DNA from: Pedobacter yonginensis
Lineage (GTDB): Bacteria > Bacteroidota > Bacteroidia > Sphingobacteriales > Sphingobacteriaceae
DNA: 64,000 bases
Assembly: GCF_003173595.1 (NCBI RefSeq)
Contig: NZ_QGNZ01000001.1
Coordinates: 1,240,001-1,304,000, forward strand
Direction: 5' to 3'
In this document: positions 34,780 to 44,084 of the stretch, in pieces
Numbering within the stretch: position 1 is the stretch's first letter
How the letters are laid out: each line of letters opens with the position of its first letter
Notes under the pieces: model-generated
What the model was told of the DNA's origin: nothing
Seen by the model: only the letters and a program-made list of their open reading frames with translations
The model's database searches: none
Made by a program: the position numbers and the translations under genes

Positions 34780-35298
34780 ATGTCGATTAGCAAAGCGAAT
34801 GATAAAGATATACCACAATTACAAAAACTGATTAACAGCGCTTATCGTGGTGATGAATCAAAAAAAGGCTGGACGACCGAAGCTGAAATTTTGGGGGGCA
34901 TTCGCATTGATGAGCAAACGCTTGAGGGCTATTTAGACCATGAAAAGGTATGCATCCTAAAGTATTGCGATGCAGATGGGGCAATTTTAGGAAGTGTTTA
35001 TTTAGAAATTAAGCAACCAGAACTTTACCTAGGTTTGTTTGCAGTTTCGCCAAGCCATCAGGCGAAAGGTATTGGAAAGGCTTTATTGAAAGAAGCCGAG
35101 GCATTTGCTTTGGCTAATGGATGTAACCGGATTGCCATCACCGTAATTAGCAGTAGAACAGAACTGATCGCTTGGTACGAAAGACATGGATATATTGCAA
35201 CTGGTAAATCGATTGCGTTTGAAGATATTGAAGGGCGTTTCGGCGAACCGAAACAGGAGCATATTGTGCTTATCGGAATGGAAAAACGCTTAGCTTAA
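34780..35298 (+). CDS. GNAT-family N-acetyltransferase
   Basis: A 172-residue acetyltransferase. The acetyl-CoA-binding motif A is LGLFAVSPSHQAKGIGKALLKEAE (key residues Q/R-x-x-G-I-G at about 99-105), followed by ITVISSRTELIAWYERHGY typical of the C-terminal half. The N-terminal motif (ISKANDKDIPQLQKLINSAYRG) begins the fold. The acceptor substrate cannot be read from the sequence. It is flanked by a hairpin shared with the convergent csp gene. Confidence 0.88.
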   Translation: MSISKANDKDIPQLQKLINSAYRGDESKKGWTTEAEILGGIRIDEQTLEGYLDHEKVCILKYCDADGAILGSVYLEIKQPELYLGLFAVSPSHQAKGIGKALLKEAEAFALANGCNRIAITVISSRTELIAWYERHGYIATGKSIAFEDIEGRFGEPKQEHIVLIGMEKRLA

Positions 35299-35360
35299 TT
35301 GAATTTGCTGATTTATCAGAACAATTCAAGTCTCTCTCCGCCCTTATCCATTAGGCAAAA

Positions 35361-35393
35361 AAAATGCAGCAAGAGATAATCTAACTGCATTTT
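35361..35393. terminator. Bidirectional terminator between GNAT and csp genes
   Basis: Stem AAAATGCAG/CTGCATTTT with a 15-nt loop between convergent stop codons; A/T tracts on both arms. Confidence 0.7.
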
Positions 35394-35412
35394 GCTTTTG
35401 GAGCTTTTTGAT

Positions 35413-35607
35413 TTATACTAGCGCGATTCTAACATCAACTGCGTTTACACCTTTTTTGCCATCTTGCAGCTCAAAAGTTACCTCATCGCCTTCTTTAATG
35501 TTGTGTACCAATCCTGAAGCATGTACAAAAACTTCTTCTCCTGTACTGCTTTTTATGAAACCAAAGCCCTTGGTTTCGTTGAAAAATTTTACTGTTCCGG
35601 TTTGCAT
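35413..35607 (-). CDS. Cold-shock protein (CspA family)
   Basis: A 64-residue Csp with intact RNP1 (KGFGFI, residues 13-18) and RNP2 (EVFVHA, residues 25-30). It is more typical of bacterial Csps than the one at 973 (HASGL, GDEVTFELQDGKKG). A perfect -7 box TATATTTG lies at 35631-35624, 16 bp upstream of the ATG. It acts as a single-stranded nucleic-acid binder or RNA chaperone. Confidence 0.93.
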   Translation of the reverse strand: MQTGTVKFFNETKGFGFIKSSTGEEVFVHASGLVHNIKEGDEVTFELQDGKKGVNAVDVRIALV

Positions 35608-35623
35608 TATCTTTTATTTTTCT

Positions 35624-35631
35624 CAAATATA
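35624..35631 (-). promoter_or_regulatory. -7 box of the csp gene
   Basis: TATATTTG on the minus strand, 16 bp upstream of the ATG at 35607. Confidence 0.5.
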
Positions 35632-35708
35632 TAAAATGTGTTGCAACTCTAATCATATGGCATTGGAGAAGTACATTTAAAAACGCCATTAACAAATTTT
35701 TTACATCA

Positions 35709-36896
35709 TCAAAAAGTATTTTGTAACCTTTCGAGATCGTCTGCTCGGTTGGATTTTGCAAAGCGAATGTCGTAACATTGGTTAAATGTGGCGAATGCCT
35801 TTAATGCAGTACTAAATTTTTCTATTAACTGTTTGTTGATTGGAACTTCTTCAAAATGAATGTTATGCACCATTAGCATCTTCTTTTTACGATCGGCTTT
35901 GGCATCCATCCTTGCAATGAAGGTATCGCCCGCTAAAATGGGCAAGGAAAAATATCCATATTTTCGTTTTGCTGCCGGAACAAAACACTCAATTTGATAA
36001 TCAAAATCGAAAAATTCCCTCAGGCGATGGCGAAAAACATTCAGAATATCGAATGGAGAAAGTATAAATACTTCATTGGATATTTGCACGTCGGTCTTTT
36101 GCTCTCGAAGCATGTAATGTGGGCCTTTAAGGGCTTCTATCTGTACCTTTAAAACAGCGCCTTCTTCTACCATTTTTTGCAACTCGGTTTTTACCAAATT
36201 TCCTTTTATTCTTCTAGCCCGCCAAGCCATTTCTTTCACGGTGGCAATGCCCAATGCGCCCAAAGTTCTTTTGATGATAAAACGGGCAAACTCTATGTTG
36301 GTTGGCAGGGTCATGTCGGTATCTAAAGGCACCAGATTTAGTGGAACATCGTACCTTTTGTGGAACTTACTGTCGCGACTAATCATCAGCCTACCGTCGA
36401 AATATAATCGCTCTAAGGCAACTTTTGCGGGGCGCCAGTCCCACCATCCGGTACTTGCCTCTACCCTATCGTTTTCAAAATCGCCCACCCGTACGGCACC
36501 ATCTCTTTCTACTTGATCCATTATCTGCTCCATCAAAAGGATTTCGGGCTTGCTAATTTCTTTCCGCTGGGTTTTAAATGCTTGTTTTATCGGCAATGAA
36601 AAGCGGAAATCTTCCATCGGCAAATAGCCAGCATCCGAGCTGAAATATTCAAATACATTCCCCTCTTCACATAGCGCTGACAACCAGCCAATTTCATAAT
36701 CTGGAACTCTGGTATATAGCACATGATGATGGGCCCGCTCAACCACGTAATTGGTATCGAGCTGCACAAATCCCAAATGCTGGATCACCTTATTAACCGC
36801 TTCTATTCCATAACCAAACTGAGCCGGACTTGCCAAGCCTGCTGCATCTAAAATAATTTTTCTGGCCTGCGCCAGCGTTAGAGTAATCGCTTGCAT
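35709..36896 (-). CDS. YcaQ-like winged-helix protein (DNA crosslink glycosylase family)
   Basis: A 395-residue member of the HTH_42/YcaQ family, tandem winged helices that in E. coli YcaQ and Streptomyces AlkZ unhook DNA interstrand crosslinks. Family features: LTLAQARKIILDAAGL at the N-terminus, LGFVQLDTNYVVERAHHHVLYTR with the QLD motif and basic residues near 45-65, and the C-terminal LPILAGDTFIARMDAK. The start at 36896 is preferred to one 48 bp upstream because the family begins at this point. It borders the left end of the RHS orphan array, with no apparent functional link. Confidence 0.82.
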   Translation of the reverse strand: MQAITLTLAQARKIILDAAGLASPAQFGYGIEAVNKVIQHLGFVQLDTNYVVERAHHHVLYTRVPDYEIGWLSALCEEGNVFEYFSSDAGYLPMEDFRFSLPIKQAFKTQRKEISKPEILLMEQIMDQVERDGAVRVGDFENDRVEASTGWWDWRPAKVALERLYFDGRLMISRDSKFHKRYDVPLNLVPLDTDMTLPTNIEFARFIIKRTLGALGIATVKEMAWRARRIKGNLVKTELQKMVEEGAVLKVQIEALKGPHYMLREQKTDVQISNEVFILSPFDILNVFRHRLREFFDFDYQIECFVPAAKRKYGYFSLPILAGDTFIARMDAKADRKKKMLMVHNIHFEEVPINKQLIEKFSTALKAFATFNQCYDIRFAKSNRADDLERLQNTF

Positions 36897-37047
36897 TAAG
36901 CTAAAATATAAAATGCTTGTTAAAGTAATTGTAGCTTGAATCAAAATTTTTAAGCGACATGTGCTGGTAAATTGCTTGTGTAGAATCGCTAATCGTACGT
37001 AGAAGCTTCGGTGTGGATTGAAACACTAAAACCGATTAACTTAGACT

Positions 37048-37130
37048 AAAAAAGCCCAACGATCTTTTACATCGTTGGGCTTGTGGTAATTTTATTTACT
37101 TCGCACACGCGACAGGCGTGCGCCAGCTGG
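37048..37130 (-). repeat. Array-delimiting repeat, copy R7 (leftmost)
   Basis: On the minus strand: palindrome GCGCACGCC-TGT-CGCGTGTGC, spacer, then terminator stem AAGCCCAACGAT/ATCGTTGGGCTT followed by T-rich sequence. It starts 6 bp after the stop of the immunity-like gene at 37136. It marks the left boundary of the RHS array. Confidence 0.9.
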
Positions 37131-37135
37131 GGAAA

Positions 37136-37573
37136 TTACCTAAATCTTGTATTTTCTCTGACATAAACTATATTCCGTTCATCATTAGTAATGTAAATGC
37201 CGAATCTCGTTAAAAGACTATCATTTTGATAAAACTTAACCGATTTTTGATTCGAATCTAGAATTATGGTTTGTCCAACCTTTATTTCTGGCGGAATGTA
37301 ACCATATAATTCTGCATAGTTTTTTTTTACCCTATAAGGAAATAAAAAATCGGATTTTGAAAAGTCAATGTTTTCTACATTTGATTTCCCAACTTTAACC
37401 CTTACAATTCCAAAAGAATGATTAGTAGATTTATCGTAAGACACTACAGTCCCTGTAAGATAAACATGATTAATTAAAAGCTTATCAAGAGGCGCATTTT
37501 TCTTTGAGTCCATTTTAAACTTGATACAGATAAATAGACATATCATAATTACCAAGATAAGTATCTTTTTCAT
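37136..37573 (-). CDS. Immunity-like membrane-anchored protein, orphan unit 6
   Basis: A 145-residue protein with an N-terminal membrane anchor or uncleaved signal (ILILVIMICLFICIKF) and a beta-rich extracytoplasmic part (HVYLTGTVVSYDKSTNHSFGIVRVKVGK). No named family was recognised. It occupies the immunity slot: directly after a toxin-tail relic (stop at 37582, 9 bp before its ATG) and directly before repeat R7. Its frame is intact although the cognate toxin is gone, as expected if retained immunity still protects against siblings carrying the toxin. Confidence 0.6.
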   Translation of the reverse strand: MKKILILVIMICLFICIKFKMDSKKNAPLDKLLINHVYLTGTVVSYDKSTNHSFGIVRVKVGKSNVENIDFSKSDFLFPYRVKKNYAELYGYIPPEIKVGQTIILDSNQKSVKFYQNDSLLTRFGIYITNDERNIVYVRENTRFR

Positions 37574-37581
37574 TTTTATGT

Positions 37582-37722
37582 TTACTTTAGTCCATTACCC
37601 ACATAGTTCGCAATCGAAGATTCAATTGGCATCATCTTGTTCAGAATTCGACCAAAAACGCCTCTTTCTAAAGTCTGTTTGACATCATCTAAAGGTACGA
37701 ATTCGGACGCCTGAAAACCTAT
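37582..37722 (-). pseudogene. C-terminal relic of an RHS toxin tip, unit 6
   Basis: An open frame of 46 codons ends in TAA at 37582. It reads ...FQASEFVPLDDVKQTLERG and continues GRILNKMMPIES to GNGLK, with coding character but no start. Upstream (37723-37850) only a scrap of core remains (RLKKD equivalent near 37830), broken by stops. It is interpreted as the 3' end of a former toxin whose immunity gene follows. Confidence 0.55.
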
Positions 37723-37863
37723 TCACTCTGGATTCATGGACTCTAGCTGCAACACTTATACCTAAAGATATTCGTATTTCATTCTAAGCCTATTCTTATG
37801 TCCTTTTTGAGCCTTTATTTAACTTTATCCGAAAATAATAAACCCTTTGGACTTCGATTAAAC

Positions 37864-37945
37864 AAAGCCCAACAATTTTTACATTGCTGGGCTTATGGTA
37901 ATTCTATTCATTTCTCACCCGAGATACGCTTGAGACAGCTTAGGG
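37864..37945 (-). repeat. Array-delimiting repeat, copy R6
   Basis: Most diverged copy: terminator stem AAGCCCAACAAT/ATTGCTGGGCTT with a wobble pair, and a decayed second palindrome. The stop codon of the immunity gene at 37940 lies inside its first bases (CTAAGCTG), so the cassette border coincides with the end of the immunity gene. Confidence 0.85.
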
Positions 37946-38266
37946 AACGCTAGGAAATCTTCTTAAGGGAGAAAAGTCTCCCTTAAAAATGTCCAATTCA
38001 TAAAAATTCTTATCGGCATCTAAGATTATAGATACAATTAAGAGCATTCCATCTTCGTCATAGAAGTCCTTATCCACGAGGACACCACCTGTGCGCCTAT
38101 TATCTTCTCCATCTACCACAACTCTAAGGCTTCCCATTCCCCCATCATTCATTTCTTCGACGAAGATTTCTGGTAACTTAGAAACAATCCGTTTGCCTTC
38201 TTCTGTAATTTCGATCATATAGCTAATCAAATCAATTTCTTGTTGTTTAAGCTTTCTTTTAATCAT
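37940..38266 (-). CDS. DUF6984-like immunity protein, orphan unit 5
   Basis: A 108-residue soluble protein. The block EEMNDGGMGSLRVV and the ending FYELDIFKGDFSPL resemble the DUF6984 family, small proteins often found beside polymorphic toxins. Its ATG overlaps a TGA (ATGA at 38266-38263) that ends a coding frame continuing the disrupted toxin upstream, the usual translational coupling of toxin and immunity. Cytoplasmic immunity would imply a toxin acting in the cytoplasm. Confidence 0.65.
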   Translation of the reverse strand: MIKRKLKQQEIDLISYMIEITEEGKRIVSKLPEIFVEEMNDGGMGSLRVVVDGEDNRRTGGVLVDKDFYDEDGMLLIVSIILDADKNFYELDIFKGDFSPLRRFPSVP

Positions 38267-39660
38267 TTTCTTGGTGGTTGCATTGTCCCAATATTTATTC
38301 TACCATTCGGAAGCTTTATGCCGCTATATTTTATAGTCACCCCATCGACCTTGACTACACCTTGAATTCTGACACTTGTTTTATACCTAGATGCTGGCTT
38401 CAGATCGTTCATTATCGCTGTTTTTACTTTTTTCAATATTTAACCCCGATTCGACCAAATATCTTGTTGCATGATTTAAATTGTTTCCAACTTCAGGAAA
38501 TCCGAAATGAGGTTCAGCTTTAGGAAATGGCATGTTCACAAAGGCATGTAACCCTCTAACAATATTAGTCGTTACAACAACTGGGTCGCCCCACCTATCA
38601 GCTAATACCACTTTCGCAGCAGCATATGAATCAGCTACACTATGTGTTATTATAGATTTTACTAATGCGGCTTTAGTAGCCTCTCGTCTGTATGTATTGA
38701 TACCCGCCCTATCAATTTGAGCCTCAGTAAGAACTTGGCTAAATTCACTTCGCCAGTAATTGTTCCAACCTTGTGAATCTGACTGACCAGTATTTGGCAA
38801 ACTTGACCAATATGCATTTTGCCGAAATTCATTAAGACGATTCCAAGGTACCATAAAAAAATCATTCCTACCATCATCTGTATTGATTATAGTATTGCCG
38901 TGAGGGTCAACATACCTCGTAGAAAAGGCGTATGGCGATCTACCATCAGGATCAATAATTGATACAGGTTCATTTGTAGCATAATTAAATGGAGACCAAT
39001 GCTGATACTTCTCCGCCAAGGGATCCACCACATTCCATCTGCCGATAATCGGATCATAAAACCTTGCTCCGTAATCATAATCCCCTAACTCCTCCTGAAT
39101 CTCTTTCCCATTGTAAAGATATTTATTATTTCCAAAAACGGCAGATTTTCTAAGCCCAAAGCATAATAATTGTCTCGCTGTAAAACTTCTAATAACTGTG
39201 TGTTCGGATTTTTGTAAATCGATGCCCTCACATTGCCCAGATGGTCGCTCAGGTTGTATTCGTAGGTGTAGTTGCCGTTGCTGTTTCTTGCAATGCCCTC
39301 TTCAGTTTGTACAAAGTCTATAATGTTTCCGGTCTTGTACTGGATGCCATCCACATAATCAACCGTTCCAGCAGCGGACACCTTTTTGAGCTTCTTTCCC
39401 GTAGCATCGTAAGTATAGGATATACTCTGGCTTCCGGTAACTTGGCTTGGAAGATTGAGGTAATTATACTGTAAAGTGATTCCTTTCTGGCTGTCTGTTT
39501 TGAGGTTTCCGTTTACATCATAGGTGTACAAGCTGTTGGTAAAGCCCTTTATTCCCTTAAGCTTGTTCCCCTCATAGCCTGTATAATTGTTTGTGCTAAA
39601 GCCTTCGCGGGTCAGCTGGCGGCCTATACCTTTTTTGAGCTTGATATTTGACTTAACTCG
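38263..39660 (-). pseudogene. Orphan RHS core plus toxin tip with two frameshifts, unit 5
   Basis: Three pieces in different frames form one former gene. Piece 1 is core from about 39660 to 39160 ([26 protein letters not shown]). Piece 2 follows loss of one A in a run (39158-39160, three A where unit 3 has four): [11 protein letters not shown] to a tip with [13 protein letters not shown]. Piece 3, after a second slip in the T runs at 38421-38433, reads [15 protein letters not shown] to GTMQPPRK and stops overlapping the immunity ATG. The tip is not assigned to a toxin family. No start codon or promoter is visible. Confidence 0.75.
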
Positions 39661-39691
39661 AAAATACTAAATACATTAAACTTGGATTAAT

Positions 39692-39771
39692 AAAGCCCAA
39701 CGATCTGTAACATCGTTGGGCTTGTGGTAATTCTATTCATTTCGCTCACGAGACATGCGTGCGCCAGCTGA
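39692..39771 (-). repeat. Array-delimiting repeat, copy R5
   Basis: Stem AAGCCCAACGAT/ATCGTTGGGCTT with loop CTGTAAC, spacer ATTCTATTCATTTCGC, then the GCGCACGCATGT...GTGAGC palindrome. It lies between the DUF4279 immunity gene and orphan unit 5. Confidence 0.9.
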
Positions 39772-39788
39772 GTGGCTACCTGAGGATT

Positions 39789-40211
39789 TTACGGGATTCT
39801 ATATAAATCTAAGTCGAAATGAACATTGTTTTCGCCAAAAACCTCATTATAATCATCCCCAAGGTGAACCCATGGAGTGCTATCTTCACTTCCTTCAGAT
39901 AAAAATATAGCACACGAAAATTCACAATGGTATTTTTCAAATAACATATTAAAGAACTTGTACTTGAACTTTACTAACGTGATAAAGGAATCCATTTGGG
40001 ATGAAAAGTCATCGTATTTTTGAAACCCAGGTGGTTCTATGATCCAGCCATTTTCTTTTGCTAGCTTAGACTCTGGAAGTTTACTATTTACCTTCTGTCC
40101 TTTAAAATATTGCTTGATTGGAATCACACCAATCTCCTTGGTTATTTCGTCGTGAGAAATATCTTCAAAATCCCATATTCCCAGTGTCAATATTATTTCA
40201 TGCTTCTTCAT
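39789..40211 (-). CDS. DUF4279-like immunity protein, orphan unit 4
   Basis: A 140-residue soluble protein. EIILTLGIWDFEDISHDEIT, GVIPIKQYFKGQ and NGWIIEP follow the DUF4279 pattern, a family common next to polymorphic toxins. It starts 9 bp after the toxin stop at 40221 and ends 17 bp before repeat R5. The ATG at 40211 is preferred over a TTG two codons earlier. Its position argues that it neutralises the Ntox33-like tip. Confidence 0.7.
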   Translation of the reverse strand: MKKHEIILTLGIWDFEDISHDEITKEIGVIPIKQYFKGQKVNSKLPESKLAKENGWIIEPPGFQKYDDFSSQMDSFITLVKFKYKFFNMLFEKYHCEFSCAIFLSEGSEDSTPWVHLGDDYNEVFGENNVHFDLDLYRIP

Positions 40212-40220
40212 ATACAAAAT

Positions 40221-41365
40221 TTACCAAAAAAAGAATTCAGGGAGTACTACTCTTGGGACAACTGGCATTTCCATTGGCGTAAAGGTAGGCAAGGGAGCAA
40301 TAATCGGAGTAGGAAGTATAGCAGGTGCTAATGGACCTGTAAATCTATATTTTGTATTCCAAAATCCATTTAATGATAAGCTCATTTGATCCAAATGTTT
40401 CAAGTTAATTCCTATCGGCTCGCCTGATCCTTTTCCACCCTTGCGCATCTCATAGACATTACCATTTTTGTCTTTGTAGAGATCAAGTTTACCTCCTCCT
40501 TTACCTTTATCGCTATGATCCCATAAGCCGCTCTTTATCAATTGTTCAATCTCACCTTTTGATAGTTGCTTATACTGTTTTGGATCCTTTGGGTTTTGTA
40601 CCCCAACCCCATCAATGTCTTTATCAGATAAATCTCCGGCAATATAATTTCGCTCATTTTCCTGCTCCGGATAGAGATTACTATTATCCTGATTGGTTGT
40701 TTCAAAACCATATACGCCCGCTAAAAAATTCTGCCATTCAATCTTAAAATCATTTACAAAATTCTGCCCTTCAATCGCCCTTTGGGAATCAGCTTGGGCT
40801 TGTTCTTCGAGTGTCAGAGTATGACTTTTATCTTCAGGGAGCATTCCATCTGGATCTACAAACCTTATCGGATTGTTAAAACTATAATTGTATGGACTAA
40901 ATCTCCTTGATGCTTCCGCAAGCGGATCCACCACATTCCATCTACCAATAACCGGGTCATAAAACCTTGCTCCGTAATCGTATTGTTCGCCCAATTCTTC
41001 CTGTACCTCTTTGCCGTTGTACAGATATTTGTTGTCCAAGCCAACTGGCGATACCGACTTTCTCTTTCCAAAGGCATAATAATCATCTGCCTGAAGCTTT
41101 CTTACCGCTCCGTTGTAAATATCGAAAGTATATCGCACATTTCCAAGGTGGTCTGCAAGGTTGTAGTGGTAGCCATAGTTTCCGGCATTGTTTTGCGCTA
41201 CGCCTTCCTCGGTGTGGATGATGTCGATCGTGTTGCCGTTGTACTCAATCCCATCTACATACTGCCTTATTGTGCCATTGCTGTTCTTGGTGAGTTTTTT
41301 GCCAGAAGCATCGTAGGTATAGGCTACCGATACGCCCGCCTTGTTGGCCGTTCTGGGGCATATAT
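40221..41365 (-). CDS. Orphan RHS core fragment with Ntox33-like toxin tip, unit 4
   Basis: A continuous frame of about 380 codons without a proper start (earliest usable codon is a GTG at 41138). It begins inside the RHS core with the same core type as the full gene ([36 protein letters not shown]), runs through [11 protein letters not shown] and FVDPDGM, then a unique tip. The end of the tip ([41 protein letters not shown]) resembles polymorphic toxin type 33. It appears to be a silent donor cassette: no signal peptide, no promoter, upstream terminator in R4. Confidence 0.7.
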
Positions 41366-41427
41366 CGTTTTCGAGCTTGATATCTGACTTAACTCGAAAA
41401 TACTAAACACATTATACTTAACTTAAA

Positions 41428-41508
41428 AAAGCCCAACGATTTTTTACATCGTTGGGCTTGTGATAATTCTATTCATTTCGCATACGCGACAGGCGTGCGC
41501 CAGCTGAG
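41428..41508 (-). repeat. Array-delimiting repeat, copy R4
   Basis: Terminator stem AAGCCCAACGAT/ATCGTTGGGCTT with six T following on the minus strand, spacer, palindrome around CGCATACGCGAC. It separates units 3 and 4. Confidence 0.9.
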
Positions 41509-41518
41509 ATTAAGTTAT

Positions 41519-41884
41519 CTAATAATAAAAGATGTCAATAAAAAAAAGAATGATCCCAACTGTTAAATACACAATAAAAAAAGGATAATATCTTACAAAT
41601 CTCTTTGATTTATTACGCTCAATTATACCCGTAATCTTTGTATGAAAAAATGCAAAAATTAAAAGATTATAACAACCAGTAAAAAAAACAGCTGCTTTCC
41701 AATTAAATGGAATTTGATTATTTATAAAATATATCCATCCGAAATTTACAATTAACAAAACAGTTAAACTAGATCCAATTTTATACTCTTTAGAATGATT
41801 CCCATCTGTTAACCAAAAAGATTCAACAAAATAATAAGAGTATACATTGAAAGAAATAATAAAGTCCTTAATTGTATTGATCAT
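41519..41884 (-). CDS. Small polytopic membrane protein, second immunity-like gene of unit 3
   Basis: A 121-residue protein with three to four predicted membrane segments (LTVLLIVNFGWIYFI, AAVFFTGCYNLLIFAFF, YPFFIVYLTVGIILFFI). It overlaps the upstream lipoprotein gene by 17 bp, so it is translationally coupled. It matches the gene at 43709 in length, topology and position just before a delimiting repeat, suggesting a recurrent membrane immunity or accessory protein. The reaction or target is unknown. Confidence 0.65.
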   Translation of the reverse strand: MINTIKDFIISFNVYSYYFVESFWLTDGNHSKEYKIGSSLTVLLIVNFGWIYFINNQIPFNWKAAVFFTGCYNLLIFAFFHTKITGIIERNKSKRFVRYYPFFIVYLTVGIILFFIDIFYY

Positions 41885-42248
41885 AAGTTTCTTTCATTTT
41901 TTTTGCTGTTACAATCATCGCTTTAGATTCCTCAACTTTATACCCTAATGAAATTGCTAGTTCAAAGTTAGATACCGCTTCTTTATGATGTCCTAACATT
42001 AAGCAGCTAAAACCTTTCTGAAGATAATAATATCCTTTTTGATTCAAAGGCTTTGAAAGTATAACACTATCTATTTTGGCATTTGCTAAAATAAATTTTT
42101 GTTGTTTGATAAGGGTATCAACCAATAAACTATCTTTATTCTCTTCGATACTGCTGATCGAACTCGATACTTTCTTATTGTTGTTCTCACTTTGGGAGCA
42201 CGATACCATAAAAGCTAATAAAAGCGTCATAAATCCTATTTTTTTCAT
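41868..42248 (-). CDS. Lipoprotein immunity candidate, unit 3
   Basis: A 126-residue lipoprotein: signal peptide with lipobox FMVSC (Cys17), Ser/Asn-rich linker, then a short TPR-like helical segment (YYYLQKGFSCLMLGHHKEAVSNFELAISLG). Its ATG overlaps the toxin stop (ATGA at 42248-42245). A lipid-anchored location suggests that the cognate toxin acts at the periplasm or membrane. It is followed by an overlapping membrane-protein gene. Confidence 0.7.
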   Translation of the reverse strand: MKKIGFMTLLLAFMVSCSQSENNNKKVSSSISSIEENKDSLLVDTLIKQQKFILANAKIDSVILSKPLNQKGYYYLQKGFSCLMLGHHKEAVSNFELAISLGYKVEESKAMIVTAKKMKETYDQYN

Positions 42249-43580
42249 CGTTTGTCCTGATTCATTATCTCTCTCATCTTATTTAAATATTCATACATTC
42301 GCTTATTAGCTTGGCTTTCTCTTTTTATATAAACTTCGTCACCGCTTACCCTATACATATTTCTATTAAACAACATTTCTTTATTTTCCGCATTAGCCAT
42401 TTCGCTTAGCCCTCTTAAAGTATTATTGTAGTAATAATGAACTCCTTGTAACGCAGTAAAACCAGTTCCAGAACCTACAAGTTTAGCACCTATTTGTTCT
42501 ATTGCAAAACTTAAGACTTTTTCTTGTGCCTCTTTTCCATTTCTTGAATTCATCAGATCGACGACTTTTAAGGCTCCACCTGAGTATGGTGCAAATTTAC
42601 ACATCTTAGGATTAACTTCATTTATCAAATCAAAAGCTGTTTGAGCTTGACTAGCTGCATTTAAAGTAGGATTCGATTGTCCTGGGGCCAATATCGCATT
42701 ATTTGGAGCTAAAGGTAATATATTATTTCTTGTATTATCTTGAGAAGTTGTAACAGGCCTTACCACTACGACACTAATATCATCCAACTGAATTACGTCT
42801 ACATTAGGGTTGAATGGAGTAACTCCAGGAGCGGGTGGCACTAGTTGATTGGTTTTAACTGTATCTAAACCAAAGGGGTCCATATACGCAATAGGATTAT
42901 CTAAAACATAATTATATGGATTACTATTGAAATGGAATTCTGCCAACGGATCCACCACGTTCCATCTACCGATAACCGGGTCATAGAATCTTGCTCCGTA
43001 ATCATACTCCCCTAACTCCTCCTGAATCTCTTTCCCATTGTAAAGATATTTATTATTTCCAAAAACGGCAGATTTTCTAAGCCCAAAAGCATAATAATTG
43101 TCTCGCTGTAAAACTTCTAATAACTGTGTGTTCGGGTTTTTGTAAAATGATGCCCTCACATTGCCTAGATGGTCGCTCAGGTTGTATTCGTAAGTGTAGT
43201 TCCCGTTGCTGTTTCTGGCAATGCCCTCTTCAGTCTGTACACAGTCTATAATGTTTCCGGTCTTGTACTGGATGCCATCCACATAATCAACCGTTCCAGC
43301 AGCGGACACCTTTTTGAGCTTCTTTCCCGTAGCATCGTAGGTGTAGGATATGCTCTGGCTTCCGGTAACTTGGCTTGGAAGGTTGAGATAATTATATTGT
43401 AAAGTGTTTCCTTTCTGGCTGTCTGTTTTGAGGTTTCCGTTTACATCATAGGTGTACAAGCTGTTGGTAAAGCCCTTTATTTCCTTAAGCTTGTTCCCCT
43501 CATAGCCAGTATAATTGTTTGTGCCAAAGCCTTCGCGGGTCAACTGGCGGCTTATGCCTTTTTTGAGCCTTTTATTTGAC
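42245..43580 (-). CDS. Orphan RHS core fragment with unknown toxin tip, unit 3
   Basis: A continuous frame of about 445 codons. It starts inside an RHS core (RLKKGISRQLTREGFG; first possible start is a TTG at 43543) and carries the diagnostic core blocks [33 protein letters not shown] and [11 protein letters not shown], closing at DPFGLD. The tip of about 210 residues is Pro/Val-rich, then helical (TAFDLINEVNPKMCKFAPYS; SGTGFTALQGVHYYYNN). No toxin family is recognised. The frame is intact and followed by coupled immunity genes, so it is a ready donor cassette, but without its own promoter or signal peptide. Confidence 0.7.
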
Positions 43581-43618
43581 TTAACTCGACAATACTAAAC
43601 ACATTAGACTTGGATTAA

Positions 43619-43700
43619 AAAAGCCCAACAATTTTTACATTGCTGGGCTTATGGTAATTCTATTCATTTCGCACACGCCACACGCGTGCGCAAGCTTAGG
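43619..43700 (-). repeat. Array-delimiting repeat, copy R3
   Basis: Terminator stem AAGCCCAACAAT/ATTGCTGGGCTT (a wobble variant shared with R6), spacer, palindrome GCACACGCC-ACA-CGCGTGCGC. It starts 9 bp after the stop of the membrane protein gene at 43709. Confidence 0.9.
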
Positions 43701-43708
43701 AGATAAAA

Positions 43709-44074
43709 TCAGAAAAAAAGCAATACCACAACTGTTGAGATTACTGAATAAATAAAATATATCCAAAAGGCAGTTCGTCCAAATCGATACCAAAAATCAC
43801 TTCTATTTTCAATCCTAGCAAAATAAATTTGTCGTCTCTTATACAAATAAAAAAAATCAAAAGCTAAAAGGCTAAGATAACAAACAATAGAAACTGGGAC
43901 TACTTCTGACGCAATTGCCAATTTCTTGCCACCTGGATTAAAGAAAAGCCTTAGTATGACAATAATATTCCAGACTTGAAAAAAAGAAATCATCATCAAG
44001 GCTGAAAAGGATGGATCAGATTCGTTTCTGGTTTTTCGTATAAAATCGTTCATCCAATAATATATAGTTCTCAT
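43709..44074 (-). CDS. Small polytopic membrane protein, immunity-like, unit 2
   Basis: A 121-residue protein with about four hydrophobic segments (MMISFFQVWNIIVILRLFF, VVPVSIVCYLSLLAFDFFYL, FWIYFIYSVISTVVVLLFF). It follows a toxin-tail relic by 10 bp and precedes repeat R3, the immunity slot of its unit. Length and topology parallel the gene at 41519, with little obvious sequence identity. Its frame is intact although the toxin is destroyed. Confidence 0.65.
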   Translation of the reverse strand: MRTIYYWMNDFIRKTRNESDPSFSALMMISFFQVWNIIVILRLFFNPGGKKLAIASEVVPVSIVCYLSLLAFDFFYLYKRRQIYFARIENRSDFWYRFGRTAFWIYFIYSVISTVVVLLFF

Positions 44075-44084
44075 GAATTTTAAT

